Shown one piece after another: positions 1 to 5,418 of a stretch of 6,790 bases of DNA. Each line of letters opens with the position of its first letter. Positions within the stretch are counted from its first letter, which is position 1. The position numbers were made by a program, and so were the translations under genes. The notes under the pieces were generated by a model. That model was given only the letters and a program-made list of their open reading frames with translations. It was not told the origin of the DNA and did no database searches. Source of the DNA: Robiginitomaculum sp. (lineage in GTDB: Bacteria; Pseudomonadota; Alphaproteobacteria; Caulobacterales; Maricaulaceae); assembly GCA_027071965.1 (NCBI GenBank), contig JALSYJ010000333.1:1-6790 (forward strand). The letters run 5' to 3'.

Positions 1-439
1 CCACACTTCCCGCACCTCTGTTTGAACTGGTCGAACCCAATGAGGTAACCGATCCCGGAGTAATTTGCCCGAGATAATTTTCCAGTCCAAAGAAATTGGT
101 CAAATCGGAGTCCTCAGCACTGCTGCGCGTGCGTTCGGTGGTGTTGTTGACACTGGCCGAGTCCGAAATATCAATGGAAACGGTCAATATATCGCCAATA
201 TTATTGGCCCGCTGATCATTAAAAAAAGTTCTTGCACCATTGCGCCACAGGGAATTTGCCTGATTTTCCTGCGCCTGCGGGGCAGGCATTGGCATTACCA
301 CCGGACGCTTGCCATAGGCCTTTGCCGGGTTTTCCATAGGCGAGAGCTCAGGCGCCTTTCCGATATTCTTAATTCTATCTATGGTTCCACAACCTGCCAA
401 TGGCACTGCCAACACCGTAATTAAAAACAATTTTTTCAT
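1..439 (-). CDS. flgH: Flagellar L-ring lipoprotein FlgH (3' end outside window)
   Basis: FlgH forms the outer-membrane L ring that, with the P ring, makes the bushing around the rotating rod. The visible 146 codons start with a lipoprotein signal: a short Lys-rich N-terminus, a hydrophobic stretch and the lipobox LAGC with Cys at residue 17. A Pro/Met/Gln-rich linker follows, then the family signature around NSLWRNGARTFF and a motif reading FFNDQRANNIGDILTVSI, typical of FlgH. The frame stays open to the left edge, so roughly the C-terminal third to half is missing. The ATG lies two bases after the flgA stop, with GGTGGA upstream as a modest ribosome site, so it is the last visible gene of the flgF-flgG-flgA-flgH operon and probably translationally coupled to flgA. 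The plus-strand open frame over the same bases is a shadow. Identification is by motif and operon position. Confidence 0.95.
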   Translation of the reverse strand, partial: MKKLFLITVLAVPLAGCGTIDRIKNIGKAPELSPMENPAKAYGKRPVVMPMPAPQAQENQANSLWRNGARTFFNDQRANNIGDILTVSIDISDSASVNNTTERTRSSAEDSDLTNFFGLENYLGQITPGSVTSLGSTSSNRGAGSV

Positions 440-441
440 GA

Positions 442-1437
442 TCATCCACCCAGATTATTTGTTGTTATTGCCACCGCTTGCCCGGGGCCGGTTATGCTTA
501 CATCAATGGTACGGCTCGAAGATAAATTTACTGCCCTAACCACATCACCAGTACCGGCATTGGCCAAAACCTTGCCTCTGGCTGTCAGGCGCAAGCCCGG
601 CATCTCATAGCTGATGGTGATCATTTCACCCTTGGTCACCGCATGAGGAACCTGCACATCACGGGATTGCAAAACCCGGTTGGGCTGTAATGTGCGGGTG
701 GCAATTTTACCGATTATATCTTCAAACTTCAGTATCGGCCTTTGTCCTAGCCGGGCTGCACGAACATTACTCCATGCCAGATCACTGGCCGAAATAATCT
801 CGCCGGCATGAACGCTTTGTTTCAGGGTCGGCACTTTAGTTGTTGGCCATGCCCGTCCACGCAATATTGCTAGAGGAGCGCCAGGAAAAGGCAAAATTGA
901 GGCGACAAACCTTCCACTTCCCGGGTCAAAATTCAAATCCTCAATCGTCCACATGCTTATGCCGGTCGTCGGAACATAAATACCGGCTGAACCAGTGCTT
1001 ACCAGTAATTCGTAGTTTTGCTCATAGCCTCTTTGCGCCAATTCCATCAAAATTAATTCGCTTAATTCCTGCTGGCCTAATCTGCGACCGGAGCGTTTGA
1101 CCAAAATTCTCTGTGCGCCGGTTGAGTTATGCCATACCCGGCCATTTCTTGCGGCAATTTGCGCAATAGCTACAGGGTTCAAACTAAGTTGCCGACCGGG
1201 ATACGGCGCATTTGCCACAAATTTTTCGGCCAGATCACCAGCATTTGTAAACAGATCACCAAATAATATCTGCTCGCCATCCACTTTGATGGAAGGGCGC
1301 AATTGCAGCGGCTCCGTTGAGTGTTGCTCCGTATCTGCAGCAAAAACAAGTGAGGCAGAAACTACAATCAACAGCAGTGCCAAAGCAATAATGCCAAATG
1401 CTCTTCGATATTGCATATAATCAGATTGACGGGACAT
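442..1437 (-). CDS. flgA: Flagellar P-ring assembly chaperone FlgA
   Basis: FlgA is a periplasmic chaperone needed to assemble FlgI into the P ring. The 331-residue product begins with an export signal: basic residues near 3-12, a hydrophobic core about 14-32, and a likely cleavage after VFA around residue 33. The middle (about 40-195) is poorly conserved by eye. The C-terminal part (about 200-330) is a SAF-type FlgA domain, recognisable from segments such as VHAGEIISASDL, the phrase RVLQSRDVQ and a final stretch with GKVLANAGTGDVVRAVN. It is longer than the enteric protein (about 220 residues), as is usual for alphaproteobacterial FlgA with an extended N-terminal half. I chose the first ATG because AGGAAA lies about 6 bases upstream; the next Met (residue 8) has no such site. 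It starts 9 bases after flgG and ends 2 bases before flgH. Confidence 0.93.
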   Translation of the reverse strand: MSRQSDYMQYRRAFGIIALALLLIVVSASLVFAADTEQHSTEPLQLRPSIKVDGEQILFGDLFTNAGDLAEKFVANAPYPGRQLSLNPVAIAQIAARNGRVWHNSTGAQRILVKRSGRRLGQQELSELILMELAQRGYEQNYELLVSTGSAGIYVPTTGISMWTIEDLNFDPGSGRFVASILPFPGAPLAILRGRAWPTTKVPTLKQSVHAGEIISASDLAWSNVRAARLGQRPILKFEDIIGKIATRTLQPNRVLQSRDVQVPHAVTKGEMITISYEMPGLRLTARGKVLANAGTGDVVRAVNLSSSRTIDVSITGPGQAVAITTNNLGG

Positions 1438-1446
1438 TAATATTTC

Positions 1447-2235
1447 CTATCGCCTTAAATTGGCACTGGTGGATAGCATTTCATCTGCCGCTGAAATAAC
1501 TTTCGAGTTCATCTCATAGGCTCTTTGCGCTTGAATCAGCGCGGTAATTTCCTGAACAGCATTAACATTGGATGCCTCGATAAAGCCCTGTGAAATTCGT
1601 CCAAAACCATTAATGCCAGGAGTGCCAAGATTAGCTGGCCCCGAAGCTGCCGACTCAAGAAACAGATTGTCGCCTTGCGGATCCAGGCCAGCTTGATTGA
1701 AAAAAGTAGCCAGTTCAAACTGCCCGATAATCTGCGGAGCGGTCTGCCCGGGGGACAGAACCTGTACCTGTCCCTGCTGTGAAATCACAATATCAATTGC
1801 ATCTTGTGGCACAGTTATACCCGGAGAAACCACATAACCGTCTTCGGTCAAAAACTGCCCATCCGGCCCCAAAGCAAAGTTCCCGGCACGGGTATAGGCA
1901 TCTTCACCAGTTGGGAGTTGAATCCGAAAATAACCATCACCGGCAATCGCCAGATCGAACTGATTTCCGGTTTGTGTCAAATTGCCCTGTTCGGTAATCC
2001 GATAAACCGAACCGGCCTTTACCCCCAGCCCAACCTGAACTCCTGTTGGCACCACGGTTCCGGCATCTGAGGAATTTATCCCCTGCCGCTCTACGCTTTG
2101 ATAAATCAGATCCTGAAACTCGGCCCGTTGTTTTTTGAACGCCGTCGTATTCATGTTGGCTATATTGTTGGAGATCACCTCCACATTTAGCTGTTGAGCC
2201 AGCATTCCGGTAGCTGCGGTATTAAGTGCACGCAT
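1447..2235 (-). CDS. flgG: Flagellar distal rod protein FlgG
   Basis: FlgG forms the distal rod, the drive shaft that passes through the P and L rings to the hook. The 262-residue length is exactly what the family shows. The N-terminal rod/hook signature (residues about 4-35) includes ISNNIANMNTTAFKKQRAEF, which forms the coiled-coil D0 region together with the C-terminus. The C-terminal signature (about 215-262) includes QGFIEASNVNAVQEIT and the phrase AQRAYEMNSKVISAADEML. The central part carries the usual FlgG/FlgF beta-rich D1 domain with GDGYFRIQLPTGEDAYTRAG. There is no cleaved signal, since it is exported by the flagellar type III apparatus. GGGAG lies about 8 bases before the ATG. The gap to flgF is 22 bases and to flgA 9 bases, consistent with one transcript. 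Confidence 0.97.
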   Translation of the reverse strand: MRALNTAATGMLAQQLNVEVISNNIANMNTTAFKKQRAEFQDLIYQSVERQGINSSDAGTVVPTGVQVGLGVKAGSVYRITEQGNLTQTGNQFDLAIAGDGYFRIQLPTGEDAYTRAGNFALGPDGQFLTEDGYVVSPGITVPQDAIDIVISQQGQVQVLSPGQTAPQIIGQFELATFFNQAGLDPQGDNLFLESAASGPANLGTPGINGFGRISQGFIEASNVNAVQEITALIQAQRAYEMNSKVISAADEMLSTSANLRR

Positions 2236-2257
2236 GATAAATCTCCCTGATACTAAT

Positions 2258-2995
2258 CTATCCGACCCGGCCCAGGCGCTGAATGGCCTGCTTGCTGGTA
2301 TCTTCTTGTTTTTTGAGCATGCTGCTCACGGCCTGATAGGCCCTGTTAACTTCAATCATCCGGTTGATCTCCAAAATAGGAACCACATTGGAGCGCTCTA
2401 GAAACCCCTGCATGACTGTGGGGTTTTCAACAATTTGCGGTACGGCATCTGCAGGTGCGACAAACCTTGCATAGCCATCTTTGGAAAGAGCGCCCTTGTC
2501 ATCAAAGTCCACGATTTTCAGCCTTGCCACTTCCTGCCCGTCAACGGTTATTACGCCTTTGCGATCAATTTTCGGAGCACCACCATTGGCATCAAGCAAA
2601 ACAGGCGCACCGGTTTCATCAAGAACGCCCATGCCATCGGCAGTGCTTAAACTGCCCGTCTCATCAACCGTAAAACGACCATCGCGGGTGTAACGATCCC
2701 CTTCCGGGGTCTCCACAACAAAAAAGCCCTTACCACTTAAAGCCATATCCAAAGGCCGGTCAGTGTTTTCAATAACCCCATCAGAAAAATCCCTTGCTAC
2801 GCCCCAGTCATTGGCAAATGATATTTTTCTTGGCCCGTCACTGTGACTGGCGGTTTTACCCTCATTGGATGCAAGCAATAGCTTTTCGACCTTAAAGCCG
2901 GTAGTTGACATATTTGCCAGATTATTGGCGGTAATGGATAACTCCCGGCGCAAAGTTACTTGCCGGGACAGTGCCACCATCATTGCATTTTCCAT
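2258..2995 (-). CDS. flgF: Flagellar proximal rod protein FlgF
   Basis: FlgF is a proximal rod subunit exported by the flagellar type III apparatus. The 245-residue product has the rod-family N-terminus (ELSITANNLANMSTTGFKVE, about residues 18-37). It has a central domain with GKGFFVVETPEGDRYTRDGR, and a C-terminal motif with QGFLERSNVVPILEINRMI followed by a heptad-like tail. The opening MENAMMVALSRQ matches how alphaproteobacterial FlgF proteins begin, which supports this ATG over the Mets at residues 5 and 6. AAAAGG lies about 9 bases upstream. FlgF is told from FlgG by its shorter length, the MENA opening and the more diverged C-terminus. It is the first gene of the minus-strand operon and faces the divergent control region with a sigma-54-like promoter whose predicted start lies some 55-60 bases upstream of the ATG. 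Confidence 0.95.
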   Translation of the reverse strand: MENAMMVALSRQVTLRRELSITANNLANMSTTGFKVEKLLLASNEGKTASHSDGPRKISFANDWGVARDFSDGVIENTDRPLDMALSGKGFFVVETPEGDRYTRDGRFTVDETGSLSTADGMGVLDETGAPVLLDANGGAPKIDRKGVITVDGQEVARLKIVDFDDKGALSKDGYARFVAPADAVPQIVENPTVMQGFLERSNVVPILEINRMIEVNRAYQAVSSMLKKQEDTSKQAIQRLGRVG

Positions 2996-3061
2996 AGTTT
3001 ACAGCCTTTTGCCGATCAGTGAGTGCGATTTACGCCTGTTTGCCCTTTGCACCCTTTGGCC

Positions 3062-3078
3062 TTGCAGACTATGTGCCA
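3062..3078 (-). promoter_or_regulatory. Sigma-54 (-24/-12) promoter of the flgF operon
   Basis: On the minus strand the sequence is TGGCACATAGTCTGCAA. It matches the sigma-54 core TGGCAC-N5-TTGCA at all but one position, with the invariant GG and GC separated by exactly 10 bases. Transcription would start about 12 bases beyond the GC, near 3052, giving a leader of about 57 bases before flgF. Sigma-54 control of rod, ring and hook operons is established in Caulobacter, which supports the call. The match was made by eye and no start site has been measured here. Confidence 0.72.
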
Positions 3079-3095
3079 CAAGCAAAGCTAAGCAT

Positions 3096-3108
3096 TTTCA
3101 ACAGGTTA
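3096..3108 (+). promoter_or_regulatory. IHF-like binding site
   Basis: The sequence TTTCAACAGGTTA agrees with the IHF consensus WATCAANNNNTTR except for the second base. It is centred about 50 bases upstream of the predicted flgF-operon start, between the sigma-54 element and the putative enhancer boxes. That is where a DNA bend would be needed to bring an activator to the polymerase. A single IHF-like match can arise by chance in AT-rich DNA, so the position is the main support. Confidence 0.4.
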
Positions 3109-3109
3109 C

Positions 3110-3124
3110 TGTCAGGTACTGACA
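3110..3124. repeat. 15-base perfect palindrome, operator-like
   Basis: TGTCAGGTACTGACA has 6-base arms around a 3-base centre. It lies about 58-72 bases upstream of the predicted flgF-operon start and next to the IHF-like site. An A-run follows on the plus strand. On neither strand does a T-run follow the hairpin, so it does not look like an intrinsic terminator. A dimeric regulator could bind here; which one is unknown. Confidence 0.5.
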
Positions 3125-3137
3125 AAAAAACTCTCAA

Positions 3138-3167
3138 ACCCGGCAAGCAGTGACCGGATACCCGGCA
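3138..3167. promoter_or_regulatory. Pair of ACCCGGCA boxes, possible FlbD enhancer (ftr-like)
   Basis: ACCCGGCA occurs at 3138-3145 and again at 3160-3167. The repeats are 22 bases apart, about two helical turns, so both face the same side of the DNA. They lie about 85-115 bases upstream of the predicted sigma-54 start for flgF, a normal enhancer distance. Caulobacter ftr elements bound by FlbD are GC-rich with a CGGC/AA core, and these resemble them from memory. The protein assignment is an inference. Confidence 0.42.
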
Positions 3168-3182
3168 GGAAATTCCACTTGA

Positions 3183-3227
3183 TTTGCCGCTGACAATTAT
3201 TTTGGTAAATCACCATGTGGCGGCAAA
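3183..3227. repeat. 8-base inverted repeat upstream of fliL
   Basis: TTTGCCGC (3183-3190) and GCGGCAAA (3220-3227) are perfect inverted copies separated by 29 bases. The CGGCAA core is shared with the first of the two ACCCGGCA boxes further left and is close to the second. These may be additional sites for the same regulator on the fliL side. The arms are short, so chance is possible. Confidence 0.35.
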
Positions 3228-3233
3228 AACGCA
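3218..3233 (+). promoter_or_regulatory. Weak sigma-54-like element facing fliL
   Basis: TGGCGGCAAAAACGCA keeps the invariant GG and GC with the required 10-base gap, and TGGC and GCA match the consensus. The bases between (GG for AC, AC for TT) do not. A start near 3244 would suit fliL. It overlaps a CGGCAA box and sits just left of a CtrA-type half-site, so it could equally be a regulator site and no promoter. Confidence 0.25.
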
Positions 3234-3241
3234 ACGCCTCC

Positions 3242-3249
3242 TTAACCAT
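3242..3249 (+). promoter_or_regulatory. CtrA-type half-site upstream of fliL
   Basis: TTAACCAT is the half-site form of the CtrA recognition sequence in alphaproteobacteria; the full motif is TTAA-N7-TTAA. The second half here reads TCTT, so the full motif is imperfect. It lies 50-57 bases before the chosen fliL start. CtrA control of early flagellar operons including fliLM is established in Caulobacter. I could not place a convincing -10 element. CATAAAT is also repeated at 3247-3253 and 3257-3263. Confidence 0.4.
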
Positions 3250-3288
3250 AAATCTTCATAAATAGAGCAAACCTGTCTTTATGAACAT

Positions 3289-3292
3289 GGAG
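3289..3292 (+). promoter_or_regulatory. Ribosome binding site deciding the fliL start
   Basis: GGAG ends 6 bases before the ATG at 3299. The earlier in-frame ATGs at 3281 and 3287 have no purine-rich site in the right position, and this GGAG would lie inside a gene starting there. The site therefore selects 3299 as the start. Confidence 0.75.
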
Positions 3293-3298
3293 TCCCAT

Positions 3299-3850
3299 AT
3301 GGCTGAAGAGACTGAAGTTGAAAATGATGAAGATGGGGAAGGTGTAGACGGCGAAGAAGCTCCAAAAAAATCAAAGAAAAAACTATTACTTTTCATTGTT
3401 TTACCAGCAGTAATTGTCCTATTGGCGGCAATTGCCGGTGGCCTGATGTTTATGGGAGGCGGCAAAGAAGACGTGGCTCTTGACGAGAATGGCAATCCGA
3501 TTGAAGTTGCCACAGATGAAAAAGAGCATGCCTCGGCTGAAGTGCCAATTTTTTATCAAATGCCGGATATTCTGGTTAATATCGCTGGTGAAGAAGATGG
3601 CGAGCAATTGGTGTTGCAAATTACCATGCAGTTGGAGGTTCCTGACGAGGACACTATCCACCAGTTAGACGTATTGCTGCCAAGGGTAGTCGACCAATAT
3701 CAGGCATTTTTGCGTGAATTGCGCGTAGAAGACATTAAAGGATCTGCCGGTAATTACCGATTGCGCCTGGAATTATTGCGCCGGGTCAATCTGGCGGTGG
3801 CTCCGGCACATGTGAACGATGTATTGATTGAAAAACTGTTGGTGAACTAA
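3299..3850 (+). CDS. fliL: Flagellar basal body-associated protein FliL
   Basis: FliL is a single-pass inner-membrane protein beside the stators that supports torque and motility. From the ATG at 3299 the product has 183 residues. A short acidic cytoplasmic tail (about 1-20) is followed by a basic KKSKKK stop (23-28) and one membrane span (about 29-52). The periplasmic FliL domain (about 80-183) includes PIFYQMPDILVNI and the C-terminal phrase RRVNLAVAPAHVNDVLIEKL. An in-frame ATG six codons earlier would give 189 residues but lacks a ribosome site, whereas GGAG lies 6 bases before 3299. The gene opens the plus-strand operon and ends one base before fliM, a pairing that is widespread. Regulation is likely from the divergent region, with a CtrA-type half-site close upstream. 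Confidence 0.95.
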   Translation: MAEETEVENDEDGEGVDGEEAPKKSKKKLLLFIVLPAVIVLLAAIAGGLMFMGGGKEDVALDENGNPIEVATDEKEHASAEVPIFYQMPDILVNIAGEEDGEQLVLQITMQLEVPDEDTIHQLDVLLPRVVDQYQAFLRELRVEDIKGSAGNYRLRLELLRRVNLAVAPAHVNDVLIEKLLVN

Positions 3851-3851
3851 T

Positions 3852-5024
3852 ATGGCTGACGATACAGATCAAGAAGCAATGATGGCGGCATGGGAGGCTG
3901 AAGCCAATGGCGAGGTCGATGCCTCCGGCGATCAGGAAAGCGGTGGAGCAACGGGCAATGATGATGCTTTTGCCGCTGAATGGGAAGCTATGGTCGGCGA
4001 TGATGGTGATGCTGCTATTGACCCTGCCGTTGAAGGGCCCGGTTCTGAACGCATATTGAATCAGGATGAAATTGATAATCTTCTGGGTTTTGATGGTAGC
4101 GAAGATGAACATCAGGGCGATAGTGGCATCCGCGCCATCATTGACAGCGGGCTGGTCTCTTATGAGCGCCTGCCCATGCTTGAGGTGGTGTTTGACCGTC
4201 TGGTTAGAATGATGACCACTTCATTGCGCAATTTCACATCTGACAATGTGGAGGTGAGCCTTGATAATATCTCATCCATCCGATTTGGAGACTATTTGAA
4301 TTCCATTCCATTACCGGCAATTCTGGCGGTTTTTCGCGCTGAACAATTAGATAATTTTGGATTGCTGACAGTTGACTCCAACCTGATATATTCGATTGTG
4401 GACGTGTTGCTGGGCGGTCATCGCGGCACCTCTGCCATGCGTGTTGAGGGCCGACCCTATACCACCATCGAGCGCCAGTTGGTACAACGTATGATCCGCG
4501 TAGTACTCGAAGATGCCCAGCGTGCCTTCGCCCCGCTGACTCAGGTGGATTTTACTTTGGATCGGATTGAAACCAACCCCAGGTTCGCAGCCATTGCCAG
4601 GCCTGCAAACGCCGCCATTTTAGTGCGCTTGCGTATTGATATGGAAGATCGTGGCGGACGCATTGAGCTAATGCTGCCCTATTCGACACTGGAGCCGATC
4701 CGCAAAATGCTATTGCAGCAATTCATGGGGGAAAAGTTTGGGCGCGATAATATCTGGGAAAGCCACCTTGCTTCGCAATTATGGTCTACCGGAATTGACG
4801 TGCAAGCGGTTCTCGATGAACATCAGGCTCCACTTTCCAAAGTGCTTAACTTAAAAGTCGGCGATACGATCATGCTAAACGCTACGCCGGACAGTGAAGT
4901 CTCGATCCGTTGCGGCAATATTCCTGTCGGTGCCGGAAAAATTGGACGGATGGGGCATCATGTGGCTGTACGAATGGCCAGTTCATTGACCTCACCGGAA
5001 ATGGTCAGAAAGATAATGGAGTGA
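3852..5024 (+). CDS. fliM: Flagellar motor switch protein FliM
   Basis: FliM is the C-ring protein that receives phosphorylated CheY and links FliG to FliN, setting rotation direction. The 390-residue product carries the CheY-binding motif ILNQDEIDNLLGF at about 68-80. The middle domain (about 95-290) includes the conserved VLLGGHRG turn and RPYTTIERQLVQRMIRVVLE. The C-terminal SpoA/FliN-like domain (about 315-380) includes LNLKVGDTIMLNATPDSEV. Unlike enteric FliM, about 65 acidic residues precede the CheY motif. They contain two copies of a short Ala/Trp motif, AMMAAWEA (9-16) and AFAAEWEA (39-46). GGTGA lies 7 bases before the ATG, and the gene starts one base after fliL. The SD of the next gene lies in its last codons. 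Confidence 0.97.
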   Translation: MADDTDQEAMMAAWEAEANGEVDASGDQESGGATGNDDAFAAEWEAMVGDDGDAAIDPAVEGPGSERILNQDEIDNLLGFDGSEDEHQGDSGIRAIIDSGLVSYERLPMLEVVFDRLVRMMTTSLRNFTSDNVEVSLDNISSIRFGDYLNSIPLPAILAVFRAEQLDNFGLLTVDSNLIYSIVDVLLGGHRGTSAMRVEGRPYTTIERQLVQRMIRVVLEDAQRAFAPLTQVDFTLDRIETNPRFAAIARPANAAILVRLRIDMEDRGGRIELMLPYSTLEPIRKMLLQQFMGEKFGRDNIWESHLASQLWSTGIDVQAVLDEHQAPLSKVLNLKVGDTIMLNATPDSEVSIRCGNIPVGAGKIGRMGHHVAVRMASSLTSPEMVRKIME

Positions 5025-5028
5025 TTTT

Positions 5029-5415
5029 ATGAGTGTTTCCCTTGGCTTTGAGATATTGATGAGCATGTTATTGATCATAACTATTTGCTATTGCTTCATT
5101 TTAGACAGAAGGCTAAAGGCTCTTCGTTCCGGACAGGACGGTGTTAGGCAATCTATTTCAGATATGGTGCATGCTACCTTGCAGGCTGAGCAGTGTATCA
5201 CAAATTTGCGGTCATCCGCCGAGCAGGTCGGACAGGATCTGGAAGCCAGGATCATCGAGGCAAAATCCCTACAAAACAGGCTGGCACGATCAACAACGCC
5301 TCCAAGAATGGGGCGTATTCCCGCTGCTGGCAATAGCAGAAACAACCCTACTGATCCCGCGGCCACGACAGTCAGCGCATCTGGTATTATGGATCGTCTA
5401 AAAAGAGCAGGATAG
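5029..5415 (+). CDS. Small bitopic membrane protein of the DUF6468 type
   Basis: This 128-residue protein has one N-terminal membrane span (about 7-25) ending at DRR. A helical, probably coiled-coil segment (about 36-90) has the spacing of the DUF6468 core (AEQCITNLRSSAEQVGQDLE). A low-complexity Pro/Asn/Thr linker (about 92-115) leads to a conserved-looking basic tail, GIMDRLKRAG. Most of it would lie in the cytoplasm. Such proteins are found between fliM and a MotE-type gene in many alphaproteobacteria. In Caulobacter I recall that a flagellar-placement protein, PflI, comes from the same neighbourhood and is a bitopic proline-rich protein; whether this is its orthologue cannot be told here. 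GGAG at 5018-5021, inside the fliM end, is 7 bases before the ATG, implying coupling. The molecular role is unknown. Confidence 0.8.
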   Translation: MSVSLGFEILMSMLLIITICYCFILDRRLKALRSGQDGVRQSISDMVHATLQAEQCITNLRSSAEQVGQDLEARIIEAKSLQNRLARSTTPPRMGRIPAAGNSRNNPTDPAATTVSASGIMDRLKRAG

Positions 5416-5418
5416 TTG

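Larger units (their letters stand above)
2996..3298. promoter_or_regulatory. Divergent control region between flgF and fliL
   Basis: This 303-base non-coding stretch separates two divergent flagellar operons and must carry promoters for both. By eye it holds, left to right: a sigma-54 -24/-12 match facing flgF (3062-3078), an IHF-like site (3096-3108), a 15-base perfect palindrome (3110-3124), and two ACCCGGCA boxes (3138-3145 and 3160-3167). Further right are an 8-base inverted repeat (3183-3190 with 3220-3227), a weaker plus-strand -24/-12 match (3218-3233), a CtrA-type half-site (3242-3249) and the fliL ribosome site (3289-3292). I saw no small conserved reading frame inside it. Each site is listed separately below. 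Confidence 0.85.

Noticed and set aside
65..424. A 119-codon plus-strand open frame at the left edge
   Set aside because: It is antisense to flgH, whose lipobox and family motifs are clear on the minus strand; its own product has no family features.
1097..1420. Plus-strand open frames within flgA, including 840-1100
   Set aside because: They are antisense to a full-length FlgA with signal peptide and SAF domain; no ribosome sites or domains were seen.
2865..3122. An 85-codon plus-strand open frame reaching into the control region
   Set aside because: Half of it is antisense to the start of flgF and the rest runs through the promoter and palindrome; no ribosome site or domain supports it.
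3110..3130. Palindrome plus A-run as an intrinsic terminator
   Set aside because: The A-run follows the hairpin on the plus strand, so on the minus strand the T-run comes before the stem. Neither direction has the stem-then-T order.
3786..4112. A 108-codon minus-strand open frame over the fliL-fliM junction
   Set aside because: It covers the ends of two well-supported genes on the opposite strand and shows no recognisable protein pattern.
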